Shown piece after piece: positions 24,549-32,351 of a DNA stretch of 64,000 nt. Origin of the DNA: Spongiibacter pelagi (GTDB lineage: Bacteria; Pseudomonadota; Gammaproteobacteria; Pseudomonadales; Spongiibacteraceae). The position numbers were made by a program, and so were the translations under genes. The stretch covers positions 62,001-126,000 of the forward strand of contig NZ_JACXLD010000002.1 in the NCBI RefSeq assembly GCF_014705705.1, given 5' to 3'. A model generated the notes under the pieces. The model was given only the letters and a program-made list of their open reading frames with translations, was not told the DNA's origin and did no database searches. How positions within the stretch are numbered: position 1 is the first letter of the stretch; every line of letters starts with the position of its first letter.

Positions 24549-26090
24549 ATGACTTTTATTTCGATACTTGTGCGCTTTCCTTTCTTTCGCTTGTTGCTAG
24601 TCATGACAGTGGCCATCAGTTTTTCGGCTTGTGCTTCTAGACCTGTAGTTTCTCCAGCGGATTTTGAGGTTGATAACAACAAGATCATTCGCCAAGACTG
24701 GCAGTCGGTGTTTCTGGGTGGCAATAAAGTGGGTTATCGCCAACTTACGCAGTGGCGGCAAAACAAAGACATCTTGAGTCGAGAAAGTGTTCATTTAACC
24801 TTTGAGCAGCCGGGAGCGCCGCTTCGACAAAGCATCACTACGCTGGACGCCCGTGAAGCTGAAAATGGTGAGCCGCGCTCCATAACAAAACGCTTACTTG
24901 GCGATAGCACCAACCAGACCTTGAGGGCGTGGCGTGAAGCGGGGAGCTGGTGGCTGGAAAGTGATTTGCACCCAGGTCAGCGGCAGAAGTTTGTTATTCC
25001 GAATGATTTTCTTATGCGGGTTGGGGTTCAGCGTGTTTTATCGTCTCAGCAAGGAGATGTTCGCGAGCTGAATTACCACGATTGGAGTTTTAGTGCCCAG
25101 CGTTTTCAGGCCATGCGTTTAAGTCTTAAACGGGTGGAGCCGCAAGCCTTGGCTGAAATACTGCGTAGCCGGCCTGAATTGGTGGTAGATGCCAAGAAGA
25201 TTTTTTGGTTGGGCGAGCGCCGCAATCTTGATACTGCAGGAGCCGGTAGCACGTTGGTTTTGCTGGATCAGACATTTCATCCGCTCCATGAAATTAGCCC
25301 AACGGGCGGTGATGAAATGGTTTTGCTGGGGAGTACCGAGCAGGACGCCACCGGCTGGTTTTCGCCCTCGACCCATGTTTATCGGCAGTTAATTCGCTCG
25401 CCTTATCGTATTAGCGATTCAGCACTCAAAGGAAAAATTCGCTACCAGCTTAGCGGTGAGTTTAATGTGAGTCCGCCATCAACTTTCGAGCAAAAAGCAG
25501 ATCAAACTGAGACGGGCTGGACAATCACGGTCTGTGAGGATTGCGGAGATGAACCTGCCCCGACAGACGCTGAGCTTAGCGCCGCATTGACAGCTAATTA
25601 CTGGCTGCCTCTGAATCACCCTGAGATAAAAGCAGTAATAGCCGAAACCTTGCCGGAGCGACAGCTCAGTGCAGAGTCAGTAATGTGGCGTTTAACCCAT
25701 TTTGTTGAGCGGCGTATTACTACGCCGAGCTATGCCGGTTATGGCACCGCGCTAGAAGGTTTGCGCAGTGGTGAAGGCGACTGTACTGAGCATGCGCTGC
25801 TATTGGCGGCATTGGGCAGGGCGGCAGGGGTGCCTACACGGGTGGTTTTTGGTGTGGCCTATAACAATGAGCGTTTTCTGGGGCGACGATTTTTATTTGT
25901 TCCCCACGCTTGGGTGCAGGCGTGGACCGGGGAGCACTGGCAAAGCTTTGATAGTGGCTTAGGCGAGTTTAATGCCGGTTATATTGCGTTGGGTTTGAGT
26001 GATGGACGGCAGGAAGATGTATTGAGGATTAATGCTGAGCTGCACAAAATATCAATAGATAGCGCGGTGCAGCTTAAGTCACGCCAGTAG
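24549..26090 (+). CDS. Transglutaminase-like cysteine protease-fold lipoprotein
   Basis: A 513-aa protein with an N-terminal hydrophobic signal ending in a lipobox-like ISFSACAS (Cys28), so probably a lipoprotein. The C-terminal transglutaminase core is complete: Cys412 in SGEGDCTEHALLLAAL, His453 in PHAWVQAW, Asp468 in WQSFDSGLG. The long N-terminal part (30-380) carries no familiar motif. The start is chosen at the ATG preceding the signal; a second ATG 54 bp further in would also give a signal peptide. It is divergent from the methyltransferase-ATPase gene with about 90 bp between starts. Confidence 0.8.
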   Translation: MTFISILVRFPFFRLLLVMTVAISFSACASRPVVSPADFEVDNNKIIRQDWQSVFLGGNKVGYRQLTQWRQNKDILSRESVHLTFEQPGAPLRQSITTLDAREAENGEPRSITKRLLGDSTNQTLRAWREAGSWWLESDLHPGQRQKFVIPNDFLMRVGVQRVLSSQQGDVRELNYHDWSFSAQRFQAMRLSLKRVEPQALAEILRSRPELVVDAKKIFWLGERRNLDTAGAGSTLVLLDQTFHPLHEISPTGGDEMVLLGSTEQDATGWFSPSTHVYRQLIRSPYRISDSALKGKIRYQLSGEFNVSPPSTFEQKADQTETGWTITVCEDCGDEPAPTDAELSAALTANYWLPLNHPEIKAVIAETLPERQLSAESVMWRLTHFVERRITTPSYAGYGTALEGLRSGEGDCTEHALLLAALGRAAGVPTRVVFGVAYNNERFLGRRFLFVPHAWVQAWTGEHWQSFDSGLGEFNAGYIALGLSDGRQEDVLRINAELHKISIDSAVQLKSRQ

Positions 26091-26175
26091 TCGCAAAGGC
26101 CAGAGTAGAGCGGGCTCTCGTCAGGGCTCTCGACATTGAACGCGAGAGGCCTAAGATAGCCCGAAAGGTGTCAAC

Positions 26176-26361
26176 TTATTCGTAAGCGACGGGCATTTCT
26201 TGCATGGCTTCATCGCCAGCCACATTGATGTCGGCAACGACGGCATTGCCGGTGCGAACCGCGCCAACAACCACAACTTCTTCCAGCATTACCCAAGGCT
26301 CTTCAGCAACAGCAGAGAAAGACACCAGTAGGGCAGCAGCGGCCAGCAGTTTTGATTTCAT
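26176..26361 (-). CDS. Small secreted peptide with TonB-box-like motif
   Basis: A 61-aa product, with its start set at the ATG behind GAGGATGAAAACC; upstream GTG and ATG codons in frame lack a ribosome site. A signal peptide (MKSKLLAAAALLVSFSAVA) is followed at once by EEPWVMLEEVVVVGAVRTG, strikingly like the mature N-terminus and TonB box of TonB-dependent receptors, and then only about 25 acidic residues. No receptor gene follows. The mature peptide would be near 42 residues in the periplasm. Function unknown. Confidence 0.6.
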   Translation of the reverse strand: MKSKLLAAAALLVSFSAVAEEPWVMLEEVVVVGAVRTGNAVVADINVAGDEAMQEMPVAYE

Positions 26362-26473
26362 GGTTTTCATCCTCACAGGTCTAACCTGTCAGCAAGTAGT
26401 AAAAATTGTGTGGGATCACTGAATAGTCAATAACCCCAAGCTGGCGGCAATTATGCGGATGTTTTGTTGCAGT

Positions 26474-26497
26474 AATATTTCATCTTTATGAAATATT
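26474..26497. promoter_or_regulatory. Perfect 10-bp inverted repeat
   Basis: AATATTTCAT-CTTT-ATGAAATATT in the gap between yaeQ and the small peptide gene. The AT-rich arms and short spacer suit an operator for either flanking minus-strand gene, or a weak hairpin. Confidence 0.4.
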
Positions 26498-26563
26498 CGG
26501 GGATGTGGAAATTTGTAATGAAGATGCAATCTGGCGGTGCTAGGCGGTGTGGTCATTTATAGC

Positions 26564-27127
26564 TCAGTGGCTTGATTCGGGCAGAAAAACCTCGGTTTGC
26601 CACAGGGGCTGGAGCTCTATGGTCGAATCCTGGCTCGATACCCAGATACTGCTTTCGTCAAAGGTGAACTGACAGCTCAGATTGCGCTGGGCGAGCTCAG
26701 CGAGGGCTCGGCTTTGTTGCGGCGAGAATGACAGCACGGTTAATTTGCTCTCGCGCTGAATGGTAGCGGCAAATTGCTGTTGCCAGTTTTGCACTTCTTG
26801 GCCGCCGTAATTCAGGATTACCACATGTTTGGATAGACCCAGGGCGCGCTTGAGGCGCTTCTCACTGGGTTGGCCAAGTTCGATCCAAAGTTCAATTTCC
26901 CCGCTGAGGCTTTTTTGCCACAAATCCGGCTCGTCATCATTGCTTAGACCACGGCTGAAATGCAGTTCCTCGTTGGCAAATAGTGCAAACGCCAATAGGC
27001 GCAGCATCATGCGTTCGTCAGTTTCGGAAGGATGGCGAGCCAGCGTCAGGCGATGCTGGCGATAGTAGTGCCGCCGGATATCGCTGATATCCACGGCGGC
27101 CTTAAAGATGGTCGCAGTTAGCGCCAA
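26564..27127 (-). CDS. yaeQ: YaeQ family protein
   Basis: A 187-aa protein with a PD-(D/E)xK-like fold. MALTATIFKAAVDISDIRRHYY and the LSNDDEPDLWQKSLSGEIELWIELGQP core are YaeQ signatures. The E. coli homologue was linked to suppression of an rfaH defect, but the biochemical role is unknown. The start codon is TTG: no ATG or GTG is available, and the N-terminus aligns with the family at this position. It lies 15 bp downstream of the PLDc_N peptide gene and probably in the dapD operon. Confidence 0.92.
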   Translation of the reverse strand: MALTATIFKAAVDISDIRRHYYRQHRLTLARHPSETDERMMLRLLAFALFANEELHFSRGLSNDDEPDLWQKSLSGEIELWIELGQPSEKRLKRALGLSKHVVILNYGGQEVQNWQQQFAATIQRESKLTVLSFSPQQSRALAELAQRNLSCQFTFDESSIWVSSQDSTIELQPLWQTEVFLPESSH

Positions 27128-27142
27128 GATGAAGATGTCCGG

Positions 27143-27325
27143 CTAGCTTTTCTTGGGGCCGGCAAACCACCAGATGACCAGGCCTAATACCGGCAAGATC
27201 AAAATTAGCAGCGTCCACAATACCTTGCTGCCTGTTCCTTCTTTGCTCTGAACGATATTGATAATGGCCCAGATATTGGCGATGAGCAGTAGCAAGCCCC
27301 AAAGACTGGTGATTTGAATTTCCAT
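27143..27325 (-). CDS. PLDc_N domain small membrane protein
   Basis: A 60-aa protein with two transmembrane helices (LWGLLLLIANIWAIINIVQS and VLWTLLILILPVLGLVIWWF) and the closing AGPKKS. This is the phospholipase-D nuclease N-terminal domain found alone in many proteobacteria; by itself it has no catalytic part. It sits between dapD and yaeQ with short gaps of about 15 bp on each side, consistent with one transcript. Confidence 0.85.
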   Translation of the reverse strand: MEIQITSLWGLLLLIANIWAIINIVQSKEGTGSKVLWTLLILILPVLGLVIWWFAGPKKS

Positions 27326-27340
27326 ATTGGTGTCTCGACC

Positions 27341-28378
27341 TTAGTTGTTGGCGTGGAGCATTTCGTTCAGAGCAATAGCTGACTTATTGGTCAGCACTTC
27401 AATTGCCCCATTTTTGGAGTTGCGGCGGAACAGCAAATCGGATTGACCAGCCAGTTCGCGGGCTTTAGCGGTACCGGCTACGGCGCCTTGGTCATCAATC
27501 ATGGTCAGCACCGAACCTGCGGTAATGTACAGGCCCGCTTCAATAGTGCAGCGATCGCCCAGTGGAATACCAACACCGGCATTGGCACCGATCAGGCACT
27601 CTTTGCCAACCGAGATAATAATATTGTTGCCGCCAGACAGGGTGCCCATAGTGGAGCAACCGCCACCGAGGTCTGAACCTGAGCCGACCATTACGCCAGC
27701 AGAAATACGGCCTTCGATCATGCCGGGGCCTTCAGTGCCAGCATTAAAGTTGACAAAGCCTTCGTGCATGATGGTGGTGCCTTCGCCCAAATAAGCACCC
27801 AGACGAACGCGGGCAGTATGAGCAATACGAACGCCAGTGGGAACCACGTAGTTGGTCATTTTGGGGAATTTATCAACGGACATCACTTCCAGTAAATCGC
27901 CGCGCATTCTGGCATCCAATTGGCGCTGGGGCAGTTCTGCAAGATCGACCGGGCCTTGGTTGGTCCACGCGACATTGGGCAGTACGCCGAACATGCCATT
28001 CAGGTTCAAGGTATGAGGGCGGGCCAAGCGGTGAGATAGCAAATGCAGTTTCAGGTAGGCCTCGGGCACAGAAGCGGGATCGCTGTCTTCGGCCAGTGCG
28101 GTTACCACTAATGGTTGCGAGCTATTTGAAAGTTGCTGGGCAATTTTGGCTTGGGCTGTTTCGCCCGCCGCTTCAAGCTGGCCGGCTAAGTTCGCCATTT
28201 GCGTGGTGCTAACGTCGATGGCTTGGTTGCCGCCCTCGTAAGCCAATGCTTCCTTGAGGGCATTGGCGATTGCGCTGCTTGCGCCGGTAATGGGTTGTGG
28301 GTAGAAAATATCCAGCCAGTCGCCTTTGCTGTTTTTGCTGCCGGTGCCTAATCCGAGGCTGAAAAGAGTCGTTGTCAT
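27341..28378 (-). CDS. dapD: Tetrahydrodipicolinate N-succinyltransferase
   Basis: A 345-aa enzyme transferring succinyl from succinyl-CoA to tetrahydrodipicolinate in the lysine/mDAP pathway. Left-handed beta-helix repeats are visible (VRIAHTARVRLGAYLGEGTT and GCSTMGTLSGGNNIIISVG). The N-terminal TTTLFSLGLGTGSKNSKGDW and the length place it in the Pseudomonas-type DapD subfamily. It follows yffB by 37 bp; this yffB-dapD pair and nearby dapC keep the Pseudomonas order. Cytoplasmic trimer. Confidence 0.96.
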   Translation of the reverse strand: MTTTLFSLGLGTGSKNSKGDWLDIFYPQPITGASSAIANALKEALAYEGGNQAIDVSTTQMANLAGQLEAAGETAQAKIAQQLSNSSQPLVVTALAEDSDPASVPEAYLKLHLLSHRLARPHTLNLNGMFGVLPNVAWTNQGPVDLAELPQRQLDARMRGDLLEVMSVDKFPKMTNYVVPTGVRIAHTARVRLGAYLGEGTTIMHEGFVNFNAGTEGPGMIEGRISAGVMVGSGSDLGGGCSTMGTLSGGNNIIISVGKECLIGANAGVGIPLGDRCTIEAGLYITAGSVLTMIDDQGAVAGTAKARELAGQSDLLFRRNSKNGAIEVLTNKSAIALNEMLHANN

Positions 28379-28415
28379 GCTATGTCTCGCTTCTATAATT
28401 GTTTAAATATCAGAA

Positions 28416-28772
28416 TTAAAGGGTGTGCTGGGCAAATAACTGCTGGTATTGCTCGGCCTTAAAGCCGATGTGCCGCGCGCTGCCAGTATCTAAAAGGGGG
28501 CGCTTCATTAGGGTTGGGTTGGCTGCCAATAGCGGTGCCGCGTTTTCTTCGGTCAAACTGTTGCGCTGGGTTTCGTCTAGTTGCTTCCAAGTGGTGCTGC
28601 GTTTGTTTACTAGATCAAGGCCAAGTTCGCTCAGCCAGTTATTCCACTGTGTTTCGGCAATAGGATTGTCGCGCAGATCGTGAAAAACATAATCGATATT
28701 CTGCGTCTCCAGCCATTTTCTAGCGGCCTTTACCGTGTCACAATTTTTAATGCCGTACAGAGTGCTAGACAT
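28416..28772 (-). CDS. yffB: ArsC/Spx family reductase-like protein
   Basis: A 118-aa thioredoxin-fold protein starting MSSTLYGIKNCDTVKAARKW. A single Cys (NCDTVKAARKW) occupies the ArsC/YffB active position. The family includes arsenate reductase, but YffB members next to dapC/dapD have no shown arsenate role. The start was chosen at the family N-terminus; an in-frame ATG lies 51 bp upstream. It is the first gene of the yffB-dapD-PLDc_N-yaeQ block. Confidence 0.92.
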   Translation of the reverse strand: MSSTLYGIKNCDTVKAARKWLETQNIDYVFHDLRDNPIAETQWNNWLSELGLDLVNKRSTTWKQLDETQRNSLTEENAAPLLAANPTLMKRPLLDTGSARHIGFKAEQYQQLFAQHTL

Positions 28773-28975
28773 GGTCTGAATATTGCCTGTTAATAGTGCG
28801 TTGAAGGCCGGGAATGATAACAAAAACTTTTAATGGGTTCAGGTTTCGATTTCTGCCCTAGGGAAAGAATTCGCGGTATAGTCTGTATCACATTGTGAAA
28901 TTTGTTACATAGTGAGCGACTAATAATAAATTTGGGCCTCGCGCAGAGGTCTAGTTGTGGTAAATGGAGAGAATA

Positions 28976-30439
28976 ATGAAGCGCCTGTCCCTGATTGATG
29001 ATTCTTTTTTGCGTCTTGAGAGCCGCCGTACCCCGCTGCATATCGGCATGTTGATGCTGTTTGAGCCACCTGCCGATGCCGGCCCCAATTTTGCCTCCGA
29101 CCTTTACGATCGCCTGAGCCAATGCCTTGAGACCACCGAGCCCTTTAACTGGCTATTGGTGAAAAAGAAAGGATTGCACTACTGGCAAGAGGACGACGAT
29201 TTCGATCTGGAAAACCACTTTGTACACACGGTTCTGCCTAAGCCCGGCCGTATTCGTGAGTTATTGGCGCTGGTGTCTCGGGTTCACTGCGCTCACTTGG
29301 ATCGCATGTATCCACTGTGGCGTATTCATTTGATTGAAGGGCTGGAAGACGGCCGCTTTGCACTTTATATCAAGGTGCACCACTCGCTGGTGGATGGCGG
29401 TGCGGCGATGCGCACGATTCTCTCTGCAATGTCGCCGGATCAAGAAGTTTCCAAGACCATGCCGGCGCTTTGGGACTTGCCGGTAGAGCACTCCAGCGGC
29501 AAGGCCAGCATGATTCCACAGGCCAGTATCGGCAGCATGTCAGCTCTGCGCTCTCTGCTGAAGGAAGGGGCGAAGTCGGCGCGTTCGCCGATGGCCTTGG
29601 CCAAGGAGCTGTACGCTACTTATCAAGATTACCGGGAAAACAGCGAAGACGTGATGTTGGGACTCAGCCCCAATTGCGCGTTGACTCAATCCATCAGTTC
29701 AACTCGTCGTTTTGCGGCGCAGTCTTATTCCAAGGCGCGGATTAAAGTTGTTGCGAAAGCCTTTGATGCCACCACCAATGATGTGGTGCTGGCAATGTGC
29801 GGCAGCGCCGTGCGCAAATACTTGATGTCGTTGAATGATTTGCCTGAACGCCCGGTAATGGCTGGCGTGCCGGTATCTACTCGAATGGAAGGAGATACCA
29901 GTTACGGCAATGAGGTGGCGTTTGCGCCAATTCATTTGGGTACTCATATTGAAGATCCGGCAGAGCGCATGTGGGCGATCAAGCGCTGCATGGACAATAA
30001 CAAAAAGCATATGCGGGCTCTGGAGCCTAGCCAGATTGCCGCTTATTCCACATTGAAAATTATGCCGGGAATACTCAATTCCGTGCTGAAGTTTGCGCCA
30101 GACTGCGGCTTTGGCGGTGTGGTGATTTCCCATGTGCCGGGGCCACAGCAGGATATGTACTGGCAGGGTGCCAAGCTGTCGGGTATGTATCCAATGTCTC
30201 TGCTATTGGATGGCGCCGCGCTGAATATCACCTTGATCAGTCGTCACGATGCGGTGGATTTTGGTCTGATTGCCTGCCGCAAAGCACTGCCAAGCGTTCA
30301 GCGTATGTTGGATTATTTGGAAGATGCGCTCGTTGAGCTGGAAGACGCTGCGGAAAAGATCAATGCGAAAACGGCGGTGAAGTCCAAGGTGAGAAGTCAC
30401 CGCAAAGTGAGTAAGGCGTCATCGGCTGCGGCCGGTTAA
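28976..30439 (+). CDS. Wax-ester synthase/diacylglycerol acyltransferase (WS/DGAT)
   Basis: A 487-aa acyltransferase making wax esters or triacylglycerol from acyl-CoA. The catalytic HHxxxDG motif is HHSLVDG at residues 135-141, preceded by DRMYPLWRIHLIEGL (the PLW motif). The C-terminal DUF1298 half follows (NDVVLAMCGSAVR, GVPVSTR). The start is at MKRLSLIDDSF with GGAGA upstream; an in-frame ATG 12 bp earlier is less well placed. It provides a storage-lipid sink that matches the abundance of acyl-CoA genes here. It interrupts the usual yffB-dapC proximity. Confidence 0.94.
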   Translation: MKRLSLIDDSFLRLESRRTPLHIGMLMLFEPPADAGPNFASDLYDRLSQCLETTEPFNWLLVKKKGLHYWQEDDDFDLENHFVHTVLPKPGRIRELLALVSRVHCAHLDRMYPLWRIHLIEGLEDGRFALYIKVHHSLVDGGAAMRTILSAMSPDQEVSKTMPALWDLPVEHSSGKASMIPQASIGSMSALRSLLKEGAKSARSPMALAKELYATYQDYRENSEDVMLGLSPNCALTQSISSTRRFAAQSYSKARIKVVAKAFDATTNDVVLAMCGSAVRKYLMSLNDLPERPVMAGVPVSTRMEGDTSYGNEVAFAPIHLGTHIEDPAERMWAIKRCMDNNKKHMRALEPSQIAAYSTLKIMPGILNSVLKFAPDCGFGGVVISHVPGPQQDMYWQGAKLSGMYPMSLLLDGAALNITLISRHDAVDFGLIACRKALPSVQRMLDYLEDALVELEDAAEKINAKTAVKSKVRSHRKVSKASSAAAG

Positions 30440-30459
30440 CGTTAGCTGCACGGCGAGTT

Positions 30460-30510
30460 CCGCAAGGTGTGATTCAGTTAGGTGAGATTGAGTCAGGCCT
30501 TGCGGGTTTT
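30460..30510 (+). terminator. Possible terminator of the WS/DGAT gene
   Basis: CCGCAAGG / CCTTGCGG stem with a 30-nt loop, followed by GTTTTC. The loop is long and the right arm lies inside the nth 3' end. Confidence 0.35.
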
Positions 30511-31146
30511 CTTTGGGTTTTTGCGCTCGGGATAGCAGGTGCGACAAATATCGCAGACGGTGCCGTCGCAGCCTCGGGCGCTACAGTATTCTCGACCGTA
30601 GTAAATAATCTGCAAATGCAAGGCATTCCAGCGTTCGATTGGGAACAGTCGTTTTAAATCTTTTTCTGTTTGCGTGACATTTTTGCCACTGCTTAAACCC
30701 CAGCGCTGGGCTAGGCGGTGAATGTGGGTGTCGACTGGAAAAGCCGGTACACCAAAGGCCTGAGACATCACCACGCTGGCGGTTTTATGGCCGACACCGG
30801 GTAGCTCTTCCAATGCCGCCATATCCTCTGGCACTGCGCCCTGATATTTCTCGACCAAGATTTCTGACAGTCGTTTAATCGCTTTGGACTTTTGCGGTGA
30901 TAAGCCACAGGGGCGAATAATTTCGCGGATTTTTTCCACGTCTTGCCCGGCCATATCAAAGGGATTGTCAGCGAGATCAAAGAGTGCGGGCGTGACCTGG
31001 TTGACTCGTTCATCGGTGCACTGGGCGGAAAGTAAAACCGCAACCAACAGGGTGTAAGGGTCTTTGTGATCCAGTGGAATTGGCTGGGTCGGGTAGAGTT
31101 CTTGTAAGCGCTGATCGATAAACGCCACCCGGTCTTTTTTAAGCAT
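30493..31146 (-). CDS. nth: Endonuclease III (DNA N-glycosylase/AP lyase)
   Basis: A 217-aa base-excision repair enzyme for oxidised pyrimidines. The HhH motif is LPGVGHKTASVV, with the catalytic Lys in GHKTA and the catalytic Asp in FPVDTHIHRLAQRWGL. The 4Fe-4S loop is unusual: cysteines are spaced C-x4-C-x4-C-x2-C-x2-C (YCSARGCDGTVCDICRTC) in place of the E. coli C-x6-C-x2-C-x5-C. The tail is short and basic. The gene lies 3 bp downstream of dapC. Confidence 0.94.
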   Translation of the reverse strand: MLKKDRVAFIDQRLQELYPTQPIPLDHKDPYTLLVAVLLSAQCTDERVNQVTPALFDLADNPFDMAGQDVEKIREIIRPCGLSPQKSKAIKRLSEILVEKYQGAVPEDMAALEELPGVGHKTASVVMSQAFGVPAFPVDTHIHRLAQRWGLSSGKNVTQTEKDLKRLFPIERWNALHLQIIYYGREYCSARGCDGTVCDICRTCYPERKNPKKTRKA

Positions 31147-31149
31147 GAC

Positions 31150-32334
31150 TTATAAACCTTGGGTGAAGCGTTTGATACGGCGGGCCGCTTCCAGACAGTT
31201 ATCCAATTCAGCGACTAAGGCCATGCGAATATAGTTGGCGCCGGGGTTGATGCCTTCGACCTCGCGAGACAAAAAACTGCCCGCTAAAACGGTGACGTTT
31301 TCCTGTTGAAATAGACCGCGAGCGAATTCGGTATCGCTAATCGGGGTTTTGGCCCAGAGGTAAAACGAGGCGTCTGGGCGTTCAACCTCAAGGCAGCCAT
31401 CCAACTCGGCTAAAACCTGATCAAACTTCTGCCGATACAGTTCACGGTTGGCAATAACGTGGCTTTCATCTTGCCAAGCGGCAATGCTGGCTTGTTGATG
31501 TTGAACCGGCATCGCACAGCCGTGGTAGGTGCGGTAAAGCAAAAATGGAGCGAGCACCGATGCATCGCCCGCCACAAAACCGGAACGCAGGCCGGGCAAA
31601 TTCGAGCGTTTAGACAGGCTGTGAAAAACCACGCAGCGGCGGTAGTCGTTGCGCCCCATTTCTGCGCAGGCTTGCAGTAGCCCCGGTGGTGGCTGGTCTT
31701 CGTCGAAATACAGTTCTGAATAGCATTCGTCACTGGCGATAATAAAATCGTATTGATCCGCGAGGGCAATCAGCTTTTGTAAGGTGGCAATATCGGTGAC
31801 TGCGCCGCTAGGGTTGCCGGGGCTGCACAGGTATAGCAATTGGCAGCGCTGCCAAACTTCGGGAGCAACTGCATCGTAATCTGGAATAAAGCCATTTTCG
31901 GCCGAGCAGGCTAAAAATTCTGGTGTTGCACCCGCTAACAGGGCCGCGCCTTCATAAATTTGGTAGAAGGGGTTGGGGCTGCATACCAAGGCTTCTGTGC
32001 TCGGGGTGATCACTGCCTGCGCAAAGGCAAACAGCGCTTCACGGGTGCCGTTTACGGGCAGGACTTGAGTTTCCGCACAGACCGCTTCTAGGGAGAAGCG
32101 TTGTTTTAGCCAGTCGGCAATGGTGTTGCGCAGTTCTGGAATGCCCTTGGTATTGGGGTAGGTGCTCAGGCCGCTGAGGTTGTCGGTGAGGCAATCGGCG
32201 ACAAACTTTGGTGCCGGGTGTTTGGGTTCGCCAATAGAGAGCGCAATATGGGGCAGGCTGGATGCGCTAGTGCCCAGCAGGGCGCGCAGCTTCTCAAAGG
32301 GGTAGGCCTGCAGGCTCTGCAAACGCGGGTTCAT
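31150..32334 (-). CDS. dapC: Succinyldiaminopimelate aminotransferase
   Basis: A 394-aa class I/II PLP aminotransferase converting N-succinyl-2-amino-6-ketopimelate to succinyl-DAP. The PLP lysine is in HSLSKRSNLPGLRSG, and the cofactor-binding stretch is IIASDECYSELYF. The N-terminal MNPRLQSLQAYPFEKLRALL is the DapC hallmark. It is located downstream of glnD (17 bp), as in Pseudomonas, and completes the lysine branch together with dapD nearby. Confidence 0.95.
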   Translation of the reverse strand: MNPRLQSLQAYPFEKLRALLGTSASSLPHIALSIGEPKHPAPKFVADCLTDNLSGLSTYPNTKGIPELRNTIADWLKQRFSLEAVCAETQVLPVNGTREALFAFAQAVITPSTEALVCSPNPFYQIYEGAALLAGATPEFLACSAENGFIPDYDAVAPEVWQRCQLLYLCSPGNPSGAVTDIATLQKLIALADQYDFIIASDECYSELYFDEDQPPPGLLQACAEMGRNDYRRCVVFHSLSKRSNLPGLRSGFVAGDASVLAPFLLYRTYHGCAMPVQHQQASIAAWQDESHVIANRELYRQKFDQVLAELDGCLEVERPDASFYLWAKTPISDTEFARGLFQQENVTVLAGSFLSREVEGINPGANYIRMALVAELDNCLEAARRIKRFTQGL

Positions 32335-32351
32335 GCAATCTCTCTTTTTTC

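Noticed and set aside
26111-26162. Terminator between the transglutaminase gene and the small peptide gene
   Set aside because: Only a 6-bp core stem (CTCTCG/CGAGAG) with no T-run on either strand.
28416-28772. Functional arsenate reductase of an ars operon
   Set aside because: No other ars genes are nearby and its place beside dapD matches the housekeeping YffB group.
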